A stretch of 64,000 nucleotides of DNA from Monilinia fructicola (Eukaryota; Ascomycota; Leotiomycetes; Helotiales; Sclerotiniaceae). Below the pieces are notes generated by a model. That model was not told the origin of the DNA and searched no databases. It saw only the letters and a program-made list of their open reading frames with translations. Of the stretch, positions 12,164-25,187 are shown in pieces. The stretch is from NCBI GenBank assembly GCA_008692225.1, contig VICG01000012.1, positions 2,108,001 to 2,172,000 of the forward strand, written 5' to 3'. The position numbers were made by a program, and so were the translations under genes. Positions within the stretch are counted from its first letter, which is position 1; every line of letters begins with the position of its first letter.

Positions 12164-13349
12164 TCATTCCTTCTTTCCTTTTCTGAAAAATTTTGCGAAA
12201 CTTTTTTTAGGCCTCAATTGTAATCTGGAATTGAAGTCTTCGGGTGTGCTGCCAATCTCAACCACACCAGGAATTGCGGATGGCGCCATTGGTCCCAGTG
12301 GTGGCAATGGTTTTGACCTAAGCTTCGCATCAGCTAGAGATATTTTGGTCATTCGACTGTTGGAACGCGTCGTTGCTACGTTTTTTATATCATTTGTTCC
12401 AGTTGTATTCAGATGACGAATTTGAGAATCAGATGAAGTACTATTTGTGCCCTTTGGAATTGGAGGAGGTCTCCGTGAAGGAATGAATCCATTGGGCCCA
12501 AATCTGCTAGGTGAAGTTTCACTTTGTGGAAGAGATACTGGGGATTGAAATGGAAGTGAGGATTTGCGGCGTGGTAATGTGGTTGGTATGCCATTTGTGA
12601 AAGCTGATAAGTACTCGGCCTCTGCCTGATCCATCATTGTGTTGAAAGCGGAGAGGGGTGTTGGGGTGCCATATCCAGTATTACGTTTGCGAGGGTTTCC
12701 AGAGGTCTTTTGAGATGGTGCAGTCTTTGGCCTATGTTGTTCCATGCAATAGTTGACTTTTCTTCGTAGATCAATATTCTGCTCCTCCAAAATTTTGGCT
12801 GCATTTTCCGCAGCAAGAGCACGCTCAAGAAGTCGTTTGTTCTCGGCTTCAAATTCATTGATAGCGTCAATAGCAGTGGTTGCATGTAACTTAAAGTATC
12901 ATAAGCATGGTGACATGTAATTCGAAACGGGAACTTACAGAAAGTGTAGGACTAAGTGGAGATTTGGGATCCATATTAAAATTCTGGGGTTTAACCGCTC
13001 CAGGAGAAGTATCTTCCAGCTCGGCGATAAATGACGATACGGCCGAATTTGGGGAACCGTTTGTCATGGCTGAAGATAATTCAAAAACTGAGTCGACCGC
13101 AGAAATAGGTGTTATTCTATCGGGCGAAAAATGATTTAATTGTTGTCGAGTCGATGTGTAGTTCCATGCATCGTGTGGAGTAACTAGAAGACTCAACGTA
13201 GGAGTCATGCTATTTGTATTTTGACGACGGGGAGCGACAGGTGGACGGAGGTTGTCTTGGGAAGCCGATGTCTTCATCATTGCTCGTTTCGGAGTATAGC
13301 TCTGTTGAGGCTTCTCCCGTTGCTGCATTTGAGATACAACATGAGGCAT
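12164..13349 (-). CDS. Disordered protein with a central coiled coil, unknown function
   Basis: Two exons: 13349-12939 and 12889-12164. The 49-base intron 12890-12938 has a GTAAGT donor and ends in TTTAAG; the join is in phase 0. The product is about 378 residues from the ATG at 13349; an upstream in-frame ATG at 13451 would add 34 residues of unclear origin. The N-terminal part is Ser/Pro-rich with basic patches. Just after the intron, about 45 residues (FEAENKRLLERALAAENAA inside) form a strong coiled-coil heptad pattern. The C-terminal part is disordered, with Pro-rich segments (RRPPPIPKG) and a basic-aromatic end (KKSFAKFFRKGKKE) that could bind acidic membranes or nucleic acid. No family is recognised. 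A cytoskeletal or signalling scaffold role is only a guess from composition. Confidence 0.6.
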
Positions 13350-13451
13350 GATTATACGTCTTGCCCAGCCAAATTCGATCGTAAAGCAAGATTGATTTTC
13401 AACCAGAAAATTCGTAACCTCGATGACCAGAGGATGAAGAGAACTTGACAC

Positions 13452-15034
13452 GGAAATCTCTTGTACAAATAACTCATCCGAAAAACCCGAGGCGATATAC
13501 GGTGGGGTAATTATTAGAGATTCTGCAATCGGAGCGACGGTAATTCTCCAGGTGCGAAAAGCCGCCTAGGAAGAATTGAATTATGATCAAGGAGGGCTTA
13601 GATTTAAGAGGAATGAGGCTGGGACATGGCCAAACAGATATAAGACTAACGAAGGATTGGACCCCATCTCACATGATCTTTTTTGACTCGAGCTGGAAGC
13701 CTTCATCAGTCATTTCGAGCGTGCGAGTATGCGGCAACGCAGCTGCGGCCAATCGTGTCTCAATGATAAGAATCATTATTAACCACTCGATTAAAGACAG
13801 TGACCCGAAACATATGAAGAAGTGTCCCTTTGGATTATGCAGACGAATCATAAAACGCATAAAATCTCTCGTAGCCGCCTGGGGCGGTCGCTTATCTGGT
13901 CATCACTCCATTCAACCAAACGCAGCCAAACGCAGCCAAACGCGACAGCCAACCTTTGCGGCGCAGGTGGAAGACCCGGAAGCAAAGCGAGATGTACTCC
14001 GTAAGTTTAGTAATACTAAAGAAAAGAAAAGAAAAGAAAAGGACACGATTGGAACAGGAAGTAATGGTTAAAAAGATCAGGTAAGAGACCCAGTATGTGA
14101 AAACATGATAATACCTTGCAATCGATCTCGAGATGAGTTTCATGTAATGCTGCAATGTATCCCAATGTACAGTCTTCGTATAGATGTGCAGATTGAAGCA
14201 TGCAGAGAACAGTTCATAACAAATTGAATGTATCTTGAGTCTAAAATAGATCAGGATGATCAGAAGCATTGCAGTTGAATGATGGTGTACAGATGATCCT
14301 CTTTGCTGCATGGTTGAAATATATATCATCGGAATGGGAAAGGGGAGGAAAGCAAAGAAACACATATAAACGAACACATCACATCACATCACATCATATC
14401 ACATCAATGTGAATCAATGTGAATATGATGTGGATGTGAATGTGAGTGTAGATCATGACATTATCAAATTATATGATGGACAACGATTCATGGTATGATA
14501 TTGAGATGAGAATGCGGGAGATGTGGAATGCGGGAGGAGAATTCCATACTGTAGGTATCAAAAGGGCCCGAAGGATTATTATACTGTATCATGGTGGGTT
14601 TGGGTCAAAGAGTCGAAGGCCTCGAAGGAACCGTCGTGCTTAGTCTCGTCTTCTTCAGTCTAGTCTTCTTTGGTCTAGCTCGAGCTTACCTAATATCATC
14701 TAGTCCTGCGATCTAGTCTAGATTGGGTATAGACTTCAAATCCTCAAGTTCAGCTCTTCGCCTCTTAAAAAGTGGAAAATTCAAAAATATTACGGTAGCC
14801 GAGATGTGGCATTATGTAATCCTGAATCTATCTATTTGCATCTATTTACCTATCGACCTATCGACCTACCTAGGTATCTATCTATCTATCTATCTATCCA
14901 TCTATCTAATTACCTTGTATTTACATTTACAAGAAACTACCTCCGTCCAATTTAATATATCTCCATTATAAATTGAATTGTCTCGTCTTGTTAGTCTTCT
15001 TTTCTCATGTTCAATTACTGAGATCCTCAAAAAA
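13452..15034. other. Intergenic region with short microsatellites
   Basis: Divergent upstream region of the 12164-13349 gene and the FHA gene at 15035. It contains a CACAT/CATCA run (about 14376-14406), a GAAAA run near 14020-14040 and a CTAT tract (about 14835-14911). The frame at 13583-14071 shows no domain and is not called. Confidence 0.6.
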
Positions 15035-15988
15035 ATGGATACCCAAGATATTCCCAATCGTCAGAAGGATTATTCTTCGCGGAAATATTCTAGATCGCCT
15101 TCAACGGATTCTGAAGAAGAAAGAAGGCGCAGGCGGCGTAGAAGAGAACGAGAGGCTGGCCGTGGTTCAACCCGATCCGATCGACGTGATGATCATCCCA
15201 GCGGCACAAGAGATAGATACGAGGATAAGGGAAGACATCGCAGACGGTCGCGTAGTCCAATTGATTTAGATTCTCGTCGACAAAAGGATCATCGAGATTT
15301 ACATCGCAAGAGAAGAGATAGATCGCGAGATCGAAGGCGGATCAGGGATGAGGACGACATCAACTCGGCAGAATCAGAGACAAGGTCAGCTTTAAGTCGA
15401 AGACAGAATGGTCCTCTACCATCTCAAGCTGCAAAATTTCAATCGAATAAAGATACATCAACTGCTCTCGTACGCGCCGGGGATGAGCCGATGGTAGAAA
15501 AAGAGAAGCCGAATTTGGGACAAACGGGAGTTCTAGCAGCAGCTTCAAATACAATTACACAAGCAGATGGAAATGCGATAGTACTAAAGTATCATGAACC
15601 ACCCGAAGCATGCAAGCCACCCGCCAAAGACGACTGGAAGCTTTTTGTCTTCAAAGGCTCCGACATCATTGAAACCATCAATCTGAGTTCAAGAAGTTGT
15701 TGGCTTATCGGTCGCGAGCTTGCGGTGGTTGATCTCGCCGCGGAGCATCCGAGTATCAGTAAACAGCATGCCGTCATACAATTCAAAGCAACCGAAAAGA
15801 TGAACGAATTTGGAGATAAGATCCGAAAAGTTAAGCCGTACTTGATCGATCTTGACTCTGCAAATGGTACAATGATGAATAAAGATCCCGTGGACAAGAG
15901 TCGATACGTTGAGTTAATGGATAAAGACATGATACAGTTTGGTCACAGCACAAGAGAGTATGTGCTAATGTTGGCACCGAGAACTTAG
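15035..15988 (+). CDS. PML1: FHA-domain splicing factor, PML1/SNIP1 type
   Basis: This is an intronless 317-residue protein. Residues 1-110 are an Arg/Ser/Asp-rich disordered region (RRRRRRRERE, RRRSRSP) as in SR-like splicing proteins. The linker reaches a conserved entry motif (YHEPPEACKPP, about 186-196). An FHA domain fills about 200-313, with the phosphothreonine-pocket signature GR (226-227), SISKQH (240-245) and NG (277-278). In yeast PML1 is a subunit of the RES complex, which helps pre-mRNA splicing and nuclear retention of unspliced RNA; the animal counterpart is SNIP1, and fungal members share the basic head plus C-terminal FHA. The protein is expected to be nuclear. The start at 15035 gives MDTQDIP; the longer frame from 14978 adds a hydrophobic stretch that does not suit the family. 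The family is confident; the symbol is by orthology. Confidence 0.85.
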   Translation: MDTQDIPNRQKDYSSRKYSRSPSTDSEEERRRRRRRREREAGRGSTRSDRRDDHPSGTRDRYEDKGRHRRRSRSPIDLDSRRQKDHRDLHRKRRDRSRDRRRIRDEDDINSAESETRSALSRRQNGPLPSQAAKFQSNKDTSTALVRAGDEPMVEKEKPNLGQTGVLAAASNTITQADGNAIVLKYHEPPEACKPPAKDDWKLFVFKGSDIIETINLSSRSCWLIGRELAVVDLAAEHPSISKQHAVIQFKATEKMNEFGDKIRKVKPYLIDLDSANGTMMNKDPVDKSRYVELMDKDMIQFGHSTREYVLMLAPRT

Positions 15989-17964
15989 GCATAACACAAA
16001 TTCTCAAAGAAGGTGATTGCAATTCATGATAGTATACTTCCGGGAATATTTGTCAATCTTCTTTACTATGGCAGATCAATTATACGATCCTATTGAAGCA
16101 GAAGTCAGCTGCAACTCATCACAAGATTTTCAAAAAAGCGCGAATTATAAAGATCGACAGGAAAATAAAATTCATGTGTTAAAGACTTAAAATCTATCAC
16201 GGCACTTGTCACCCTGCCTTACTTGTCCTCATAACACGACCATAGCACGGCCATTTCCAGCTTACTATTATAGTTTGGCCGCGGATATCCGACAGAGTTT
16301 CAAAAGCTTCAAATTTTGGACTTATTCAAAGTGCCGGTGCTAATACTTACCGAAAGTTTGAGCCTCATGTACCTTTCATCGAATCGTTAGGCGACTTTGG
16401 ATGGCAACCCCCTATGACTCGACCAGGTCACAACCCCTCCATGAGAAACTCTATCCGCCCTCCTTCATGACACGAGCAAAACTTCCGTGCTTCTGCTTTT
16501 TTCCGATATTGACGCGATTGCACAAGAATAATCCCTCTCAGCATGCGCCTTGATATCTTTCAGGCGCAACAACATGCGATGGAAGAGGTTTCGTACATTT
16601 CAAGGCATTCTGCTTACCCCAGAAAACAACTAAAGCTCACTCAGCTTACTGTGACTTACTCAACCCAAAACAAATTTATTTGTACTGCCAACGTCCCAAT
16701 GAAAGTGATGACTGTGACTCTCTCACGATGGTACCTATCACACCCCCAGTAATCACTGCTCAACCGAGATCGACTACACTCAACCTTAACGGCGCCTCTC
16801 GTCCAACAGTGATACCAACGCGGGTAATTCGGGTAGTTCCTATAACAGTTTGATCGTCCAATAAATAAGCCGCCTCCATTTTGTCCCATTTGAATACAAA
16901 GTGCCAGCCAAACCTAGATATCTAACAGTTGCTCTTACGATTTACCTTTTCCATAAGGCTGGTTCTAACAGATTAGCTCTCGGACGTTATCGTTCCGTCC
17001 AAATTGGCCCTTTCAAGATTTATGGTTAATATGATGCCCCCGATACAAAAGTTGGAGAGTAATAAAGTTCCCCTGATGCAACTACGGCGCCATCCGTACG
17101 ACTATTCAAGGATGGGAGGTACTTACCCGTACTGACCCTTACAAGCGTCAATGATCCTTTCCACAAATTCTCCATTTTTAGAAGTAAAAGTTTGGAAATG
17201 CTTAGATGTTGGTGGTAATAAATGATTTCGATTGGGGAGAGTAGGCGTCTAGGTGACTCTGAGTAGTACATTCTAGGTCTAGTGCTATGCGGAGTGAAAG
17301 TCAAATGTTCTAAGCCTTCTCTTTATACTTTCATATACAACTAAAGTTTGGTTTTGTAGCCCTATCGATGAACTCAAAGTCTGACATATCTACGGAATAC
17401 CCTCGAGTACCCCCGTCCATCCCATTCTTAACCTAGTTGCCCCCCTAAGGTTACCATTACCTACCTACCTATGTACGGAGTATGTCCCTTAATCCGTGCC
17501 GCCAGCTGACTTGCCTCTATCGAAATGTTTTCACACCTCGTACCTCCAACCTCCAACCATTTCCCCTCACATTCGAATGGTCAATACGAAAAGTATATCT
17601 ATTACGACATCGCACCCTCAATATGTCCCTCATGTCTTAAACTTAATAATTTGTTCTTGTGGCGTCTTATATACTATCCCCCCCGTGTGACTAACCTTTC
17701 TAACCTCCCTTGGCGCGTGCCACAACCTTCACGAGTACATTAATGTTAATATACACCGAAAAAATTATATGCCCCAAGTACGTCAATCAAGTCAGGCAGA
17801 CGTTTCCGATACTTTGCGCTCACAGCCTTACCTTTTGCAAAGTTCATGACACTTCTCCTTGTGTGATTCCATCTTTCATTCGTCTATATAAGTCTCCTCT
17901 CTCTCATGCTTATATACTCAACGCTTGAAATCGAGCTTCATCGCGGACCCACGAAGATCTCGAC
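15989..17964. other. 2-kb intergenic region, no gene seen
   Basis: Between the FHA gene and the hydrolase-NLR gene. Only short plus and minus frames without domains. The part from about 17400 on is C/T-rich and probably includes the NLR promoter and 5' leader. Confidence 0.5.
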
Positions 17965-20900
17965 ATGGTGAGTGTACAAACAGTCTTCTTCCCCAGATTT
18001 CGACTTTCTACAATATCGGTCTGCAAGGGACCCGTAGAGATCCGTGAACATGTCGGCTAATCTCAATTTTTTGCAGGATGGATCCGCTATAAACCCCAAT
18101 GAAATCAATCGTTATGAAGTTACCGAAGTCTATGCCCATCCTGAAGCAGAAGCAGACATCGTGCTCGTTCATGGTTTAAACGGGCACCCTCAGCATACGT
18201 GGACGGCGAAGAATGGTGTATTCTGGCCCACCACTCTTTTGCCAGTGACCTTCAGTTCCAAAGATCCTACCAAATCGGCGAAAGTAAGGATACTGGTATA
18301 TGGGTATAATGCGGATGTTGTAGCTTTTGGAGAGAAGTCGGCCTCTCACGACAGAATACATGAACATGCACAAAGTTTGGTTTCGAGTTTGGCGCTAGAG
18401 AGGAAGAGTGAAGAGGCCGAGGAAAACCCAATCATTTGGGTCGCACATAGTCTTGGTGGTATCTTGGTAAAACGAGTAAGTGGCCACTGCTTGTTCAACC
18501 CCAGCCGTGATATATAATATACAATATACAACAATGCTGATAGATGACTCTCAGGCTTTAGAAATCTCCCATGATTATCAAGGAAAGAGCAACGATGAAA
18601 TTCGTTCCATTGCCGTCTCAACTTTCGGCATCATATTCCTTGGTACCCCTCATACTGGGGCTGATCCGGCAAAATGGGGTTTGATCTTCCAGGGGATGGT
18701 ATCTGCTTTGATGCCAAAGAAGGCTTTGGATTCGGAATCAATTCTCATCAAGACTTTGACGACAAACAATGAGACGCTCGCCAATATCAACCTTCATTTT
18801 CTCGACATTTATCAGCGCTTCAAAATTTGCATGGTCCATGAGAGTTTGAAGAGTGATTTCAAAGGAACAAAAGCTTTTGTCGTTGATCAAACTTCTGCCA
18901 GCCCTCTACTTCCCGATGTATCTTACTTTGGGATCGAGGCAACTCACAGTGGTATATGCAAATATGAAAGTAAAAGAGCGCCAGGCTATATGAACGTTTC
19001 CACTAAACTCAAGACATGGGCTTTGGAAGCTTCTCCTGTCATCCGTGCTCGCTGGAGAGAAGAAAAGCAAAAAAGAATTCAGGAGAGAGAAGCGCAAATC
19101 AGAGAGCTTAGAGGACAATTCGAAGATGTACGCTCTCTCTGATCCTGGCCCCGGAAACTCACTAACGGATTCGCAGCCAACTTTAGCTCCAGGAAATTCA
19201 CAACAAGCACAGGGTATGTACCAAGAGAATTTAGGTGGCTCTCCCTCAGTTTCATCATCAGGCTGCTCTGCTCGAGCCTGTTCCAGCAAGACCTGTTTTT
19301 GAGTATGAAGTGTCGGAAGTTGAGGAGAGAGACGCTGAGATGGTAGATCGTTGAAAATTATCTCAAAATTTCTTTGTCCTGTGTGGGCCTCGGGCGTTGA
19401 GATTAAAAAACAACTTCTTCGTTCATTTGTAGCTTGGATTTTGCTCAAAACATTGTAGGAGGAAGCTGATTTGTTTGGTTCCGTAGATTTATCGAATTCA
19501 GTTCAAACCGTTGCAAGCATTGAGCCCGATAATACAGACGATAGTGCACAATATTTCATCAAACCACCTGGATTCCGGCCAAATTCCATATTTTTCGGTC
19601 GACGAGAAGAGCTGATTGAGATGCATAAGATGTTGTTTGATGAGAAGAGGCGATCTCAAGGTTCATCAGCGGTTTTGATTCAAAGTATGCCTGGTGGTGG
19701 TAAGACTCATTTGGCTCGGCAGTACGCTTTTGAACACAAACACGAATTTCCCGGTGGTGTATTCTGGATTCGAGCCAAAAGCGAAGAAGAGATTACTGCA
19801 GGCTTTTGGCAAATTGCACGGAAAGCAGCCTTGAAGCCTTCGATGGTCAATGAGGATCCTAAAGTTCTCGATAATCCTGATCAATTTGTTAAACTGGTCA
19901 AGAAATGGCTGAACCATAGAAGTCATTGGCTGTTGATACTGGATGGCATTCACTTTGATGATAGCCTACGAAGATTCATCCCTGATAGTATCAACACGAG
20001 TATCATCTATACATCAACGGAGAAGTCGGTCAGTGGTGATCATCATTTCATGAATCCACAGATTTTAAAGTTGCCGGCGCTCTCTGCGAGAGAAGCACAG
20101 CATCTGTTGTTACGAGAGTTGGATAAGAAAGAACCATTTCTTCAAGATGATCTCAGATACTCGATGGAATTGGTTCAGGCGATGCAATTCTTACCTGTTG
20201 TTATTCATGTTATTTCTCAACGATTAAAGGCTACTGACGAGCCTCTGGCCCGATACGCTAGATCATATGCATCGGCACCGAAAGGATTAAGGGAACTCCA
20301 GGCTTTTACATCCGTGGTGGAACAATTAGAGAAGCTTGGAGCTTACGAGACTCTCAACTTGATACATATATTATGTTTTTTCAGTCAACATGTTCCAGTT
20401 GAGATGATCGCTTTAGGTAATGTTTCAAATGACCCTCTTTCTGCTGAGTATTTGTTAATGCCGTTCATAGGTTTGGATGCACTCGATGTTCCTATCAGGG
20501 CCAGCGAACCGATTACAGGTAGATCGTTAAATAACACCTTCAAAGTATTGAATAAATTTGCTTTGATAGATCGAAATGAACACGAAACCTCTCTCAACTT
20601 ATCTCAATCCTCAAAAGGCAGTATAGATCTGTTGTCGGATAATATTGATGTCATTAGGCTGCATAGTGTTGTTCAAGGATTCTTCGTGGAAACCTTACAT
20701 GCGAAAGGAAAACTACCTATGTGGCTTGATCGAGCCATTGGAGTATTTTGTCACTCATTTGAACAAGCCAATGATCGTATCACACAGAAGACACGAACTG
20801 GTCTTGTAGAAGATTATCGACTTTATGAGATTCACGGTATCAAACTCCAACAGCATCTCCAACGATACGAAAAGGAATACATCAAACGACACAAGAAAGA

Positions 20901-23321
20901 AATGTTGGACCCTGAAGCTACGCATATCATGCTAGAAGATGTATTGAATGCTATTCGAAGTGAGATCCAACGACGGACTCCAGAGTCTTCTCATGTCATT
21001 GCTGGAGGCCGACCCGAAGCATTTCAAACCTCGATCTTTGACCGAACTAGCAGCTCTTCCGATACTGGCGTTGACCCAGAGACACCTGCAGATAAGTTCT
21101 CTGAAGGTACCCCTTGGGTTCTCGGACAGCACATTGAATCCCCTCAACGCCTTGTCCATGCTCCGGATTTTCTCAAACAAGTGGAAAACACTAAGAAGAT
21201 TCAGTTTCAACCTCAAACTCAACCCAAACTCCCTAAAGAGGATACAGGATATGATAGCGATCGAGAAGGTTCTACTTTGACAATTCAGCCATTGAAGTCA
21301 ATGACCCCTCAGGCGGACTCGCCTGAAAGTTCTGGAGGTCCATGGAAGTAGTCAAACCCAGACGTACAAGGGGAACAGCCCCAAAACTTGATCTTCACAG
21401 AACTATTCGAGCTCAAGAATCAAGAAGATATCGCAGTCGTGCAAGCTCTTTCCGATCTGCGACTTCGAATTTGATAGATCCACGTGTCACTAGTGTCACG
21501 GCACATGGCGAATTGCAACAGCCTGATAACCGACCACAGTCTCGTGGGAGACTGTCAGGTCAATCTGGTGCTAGAGTGGCACTTGCAAATATCAGTAAGA
21601 CCAGTCCGCCACCAATTCGAGGTGGAGGTCCAATACAAGATCGGGGAGCATCCGGAAATAAATTGACCGAGATCAATCTTATCACTCGGGCTCCAACTTA
21701 CGCATCTGCTGTTGCTAGCCCGACGAGGGACACAGCTTCAAGACATGGCACTGAAGATAACTTTAGTGACACAACTTCAAACCTTGGATATCCCGAGCCA
21801 ATAACAGCGATTGCTGCTCTGCAACGTATTCCTCATGACAGAGAACCTCCATCTCCAAGACCACATACACCATTTACTCCTATGCCACCATATCCTCGCA
21901 CGCCCGATTTGTATTATCAACAACCATATCCTGAATCTGATAGAAACTTGTATAATATGCCTTCTATGAATACAAGTCATGATAATTTTAAGCCTATACC
22001 AGACCCTTTCGACAACGTCTATCCTATCATGGCAGGCCCGATTCCCATAACGAGGTCTTCTGTGCCCTATACGTCGATGTCACCACCTCTCAAAAGGGAT
22101 CTCCCTCATGATTATCAGGGATGGGATTCGCAATCTTATCCGAGCTCACTAAATGGGTCGTTGCATAATTCAACCTCACGCCCAGCCAATCTGCAGAATC
22201 CTAACCAGCTGAATCTCCCAACTCACTTCCAATCCCTCTCATCACCTAATCTTCTCCCGTCCCAGATGTATCGTTCCAATTCAACATATTATCCAGGCCA
22301 TCCCGAATTCTCAAACTCAGATACTATGGGCATAACCACAGCTCACACCTCCCCACAGGAATCACACCAAGCTTCACAGCCTATTTCCCGTGACCCTTCT
22401 GGTCAATCAAGCCACTCAACCCACTCTTTTCACCGTGTTGCCGCTCGTCCCCGCTCAACCTCTACATCATCATCGCGTCCCCGCCGCACATCCCTCGCAG
22501 AAACGGAACCAATTCCTCAACTCTCTACCTTTTCACCTCGACTTACCGCTCTATCTCCTGCGAGAAGTTATCAAATATATTCTTCATATCATCCAAATCA
22601 ATATCCTCAGGATCGTGAGAGGGGTATGTTTAGAAAGAGCCCCAGATTAGCATTTGCGAGGGCAGCGGTGGGTGATGCGGCTGGCCAGATGTTGCTTGGA
22701 GATGAGGAAAGAGGAATAGAGAGAGAAAGAGAGAGAGAGAGGTCGAGACAGATGCAGAATCAGGTGCAAAGTCAGGGTCAGTATGTTTCCGCGCAAGCGA
22801 GAGTACCGAGGACTTTCAATCCTTTAGCATCGAATTTTAGTCCGAGGATGGATATGCCACCGCAGATACAGAGACAAATGCATTATCCGGGTGAGGACGT
22901 ACAGAGGAGTATGGCCAGGGATTTGAGCTTTATCTATCCGAGTCCGGATTTAGGGGATGGGAATGGCTTCCATAATTCTGGCAGAGAGATAGAATTAGAA
23001 GCTCCGGAGATGAAAAGAGGAGGGAGTGGGGGCAGTGGTGGATTTGTTGTTGGTGGGGGGATGGTGGTAGGGTTTGGAGACTCGGGACAGAGGTTTGATG
23101 TTGGGGAAAGAGGTGGGAGGAGGATGGAGAGGGGTAATTTGGGGATGATTGAGTTTGGGGAGACGGGCTTGGGTATTCAGACGAGTGCCGATTTTGCAGG
23201 GATGGGCATGGGGATGGGGATGGAGATGTCCGAAGTGGATGTTCGTGGGGCGAGGAGGTCGAGGTTGGCGAGGGGTGCTGGGAGGGGATGGTATGATGAA
23301 AGGAGAAGTAATAGTCGGTAG
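17965..23321 (+). CDS. Fungal NLR-like protein: alpha/beta-hydrolase + NB-ARC + disordered tail
   Basis: Proposed exons are 17965-17967, 18077-18475, 18555-19127, 19187-19213, 19262-19342, 19459-21347 and 21401-23321, about 1,630 residues. All joins keep frame and use GT..AG (donors GTGAGT, GTAAGT, GTACGC, GTATGT, GTAGAT, GTAGTC). Residues ~28-270 are a serine-hydrolase (lipase-like) domain: VHGLNG with H33, nucleophile elbow AHSLGG (S126), FLGTPH (~163) and a likely catalytic H265 in ATHSG. A charged coiled coil follows (~300-350). The NB-ARC/STAND ATPase has Walker A PGGGKTH (~439-445), Walker B LLILDG (~519-524) and a C-terminal winged-helix-like part. The last ~650 residues are Pro/Ser/Gln-rich, disordered and end Arg-rich; no TPR, WD or ankyrin repeats are visible. 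NLR proteins of this kind are linked in fungi to non-self recognition and cell death; that role here is inference. An alternative start is 18044. The last intron has a weak donor, so the tail could be a separate gene from 21342. Confidence 0.75.
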
Positions 23322-25187
23322 AGAGGCTGGATGAAAGGTGGAAATACCGGGGAAAGTGAGATATATGTCAGAGGAACTTATGTTTTATCATTCTTGTATT
23401 GTGTTGCATGTTGGCGAGATTATGCAGGGCTATGTGTACATAACCGTTTATAGCGTTGACTCAGGAGTCTGGTACACAGTACAAACTTGTTGGATGGCGG
23501 AATAATGCATTAAGGGGCTACTAGCCTTTGGGTTGGGATAGAGTATCTAAATATACCATGGGGATATGGGGATTCGGGTCTTGGGGAAATGGATATCGGC
23601 GCTGGCGTGGATACAGTTATATGCATACAGATATTCAGATCCGGATGGTATTTTATGGTGGCATGGATACAATGGATATAATATATCAGATGGGAAAAAG
23701 CAGCGTGTGTTAGACAATACACATGTAGGTTTGGAAGGTTTGGGTTGGTGTGGTTATGGTTATGGTTATGGTTATGGTTATGATCATGCTTATAAGTCTG
23801 AATGGATGCATGGAAGGAGCAATGATTATTGTGTATTGTACCATATTCTACTATATTTGTAATAAAGATAATTATATACCCTGAGACAGGAGATCTCTGA
23901 TGTCTCTCATCTTAAGACTAAAACTTGAAATAGAGTACTTGTTTACCTCGTCGCCACTTGGATATCTAGAATGAGATTGAACTTCAGATTGATAAGATAC
24001 TTGATCACTACTAGAGTAGTACAATTATAGTTTACTTTCACATATGATATTATTATCACTTGATCAACCAATGCAGTGATTAGTTGAACTGATCAAAGAT
24101 CCAAAAAGATATAATTGTGGGATGATGAATTATAGAGTCCAAATAGGATGGGGTTAGGCCACCTTGCCGAAATCAGAAATGGAGTTTTGGTTATAGGGAT
24201 GGATGAATATATAAATGAGAAGATTGAATAGCTGATGAGTAAACAAGACTGATCTTACCGCGCCATGATGTGGAATTGGTATGGATATGGATATCCTGGA
24301 ACATGAAATTTCCCTTATTTTGATGTTGGGAGGGCGATTTGAGGTTTAAGTTGAGATTTTAAGAGGTGTTCGATGCTATGTGAGTGAGGGTTGGGCTTCG
24401 GCGGGATTGTATGATGGGTCTAAAATGGTCTTCAGCTTCTTGTTTTATGGGTTTCTGAAGTGTTTTATACTGCGCCTTGGTTTAGATATTAGAAGCTATC
24501 ATCAGTTAAAAATCAAGGAGAACGTATTTGATTGCCAATCATTAAGTGAAAATTGAGGAGGTGTGTGAGGTGTTCAAGAGTCAGTGGTGAAGAAATTTTG
24601 GCTTGCTAAAGCTTGCTGAAATCACTTGAGACAGATATTGGAAATTATTGTGAGTTATATTACTCGAGTACTTGGATGAATGGATTGTTTGTATAATATG
24701 ATTCTGATGATTATCATTCTTGCACTAACAAAGCGGGACAGGTGGATTGATTACAGGTATAATTCGGTTATAGTATCATGGTTCCTTTGACGCTCAACGA
24801 TATGTTTCAACAACTACACAACTCTGCATTCTTTCTGCAGAGTAATTAGCAAAGGCAGTTCATGACGTAACTAATTGGAGGAAGAAATAGCCTTAGTTTA
24901 CGAAGATGTGTCTTCTTCTCTAAGGTCAACTGTTCTGAGCGAACATGTGATCGATTAGGGCTAACCACCACGCCTATGGCGGACTAGAAGACTTAGTATG
25001 AGGGCTAAATCTAATTTTCTACCTGAATTAATATTCCAATATTCCATTGTGATCATCCATACTTCAAGAAGAGATAGCATCCCAACATTTGCATTCATTT
25101 TTTCGAAACTCTTACCATATCCAGTCATTACCTGAATCTGAATAATCCACTCATAAGATATATTTGAACCAACTGAAGATCCCAAAG
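23322..25187. other. Intergenic region with a short (GGTTAT)n run
   Basis: AT-rich, with no gene recognised. A run of five to six GGTTAT units lies at about 23751-23782. Frames across it read Tyr-Gly repeats and are not called. Confidence 0.6.

Noticed and set aside
13583..14071. Plus frame of 162 codons in the divergent region before the FHA gene
   Set aside because: Composition is unlike a protein, it overlaps an equally long minus frame, and it ends in a GAAAA microsatellite.
8028..15000. Search for tRNA-like folds and T-loop GGTTCAAATCC-type boxes in intergenic regions
   Set aside because: No A-box plus B-box pair was found by eye; weak matches elsewhere (for example near 57168) lack a fold.
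23566..23862. Frame with a GYGYGYGY stretch
   Set aside because: Produced by (GGTTAT)n; the unit is not the TTAGGG telomere repeat either.
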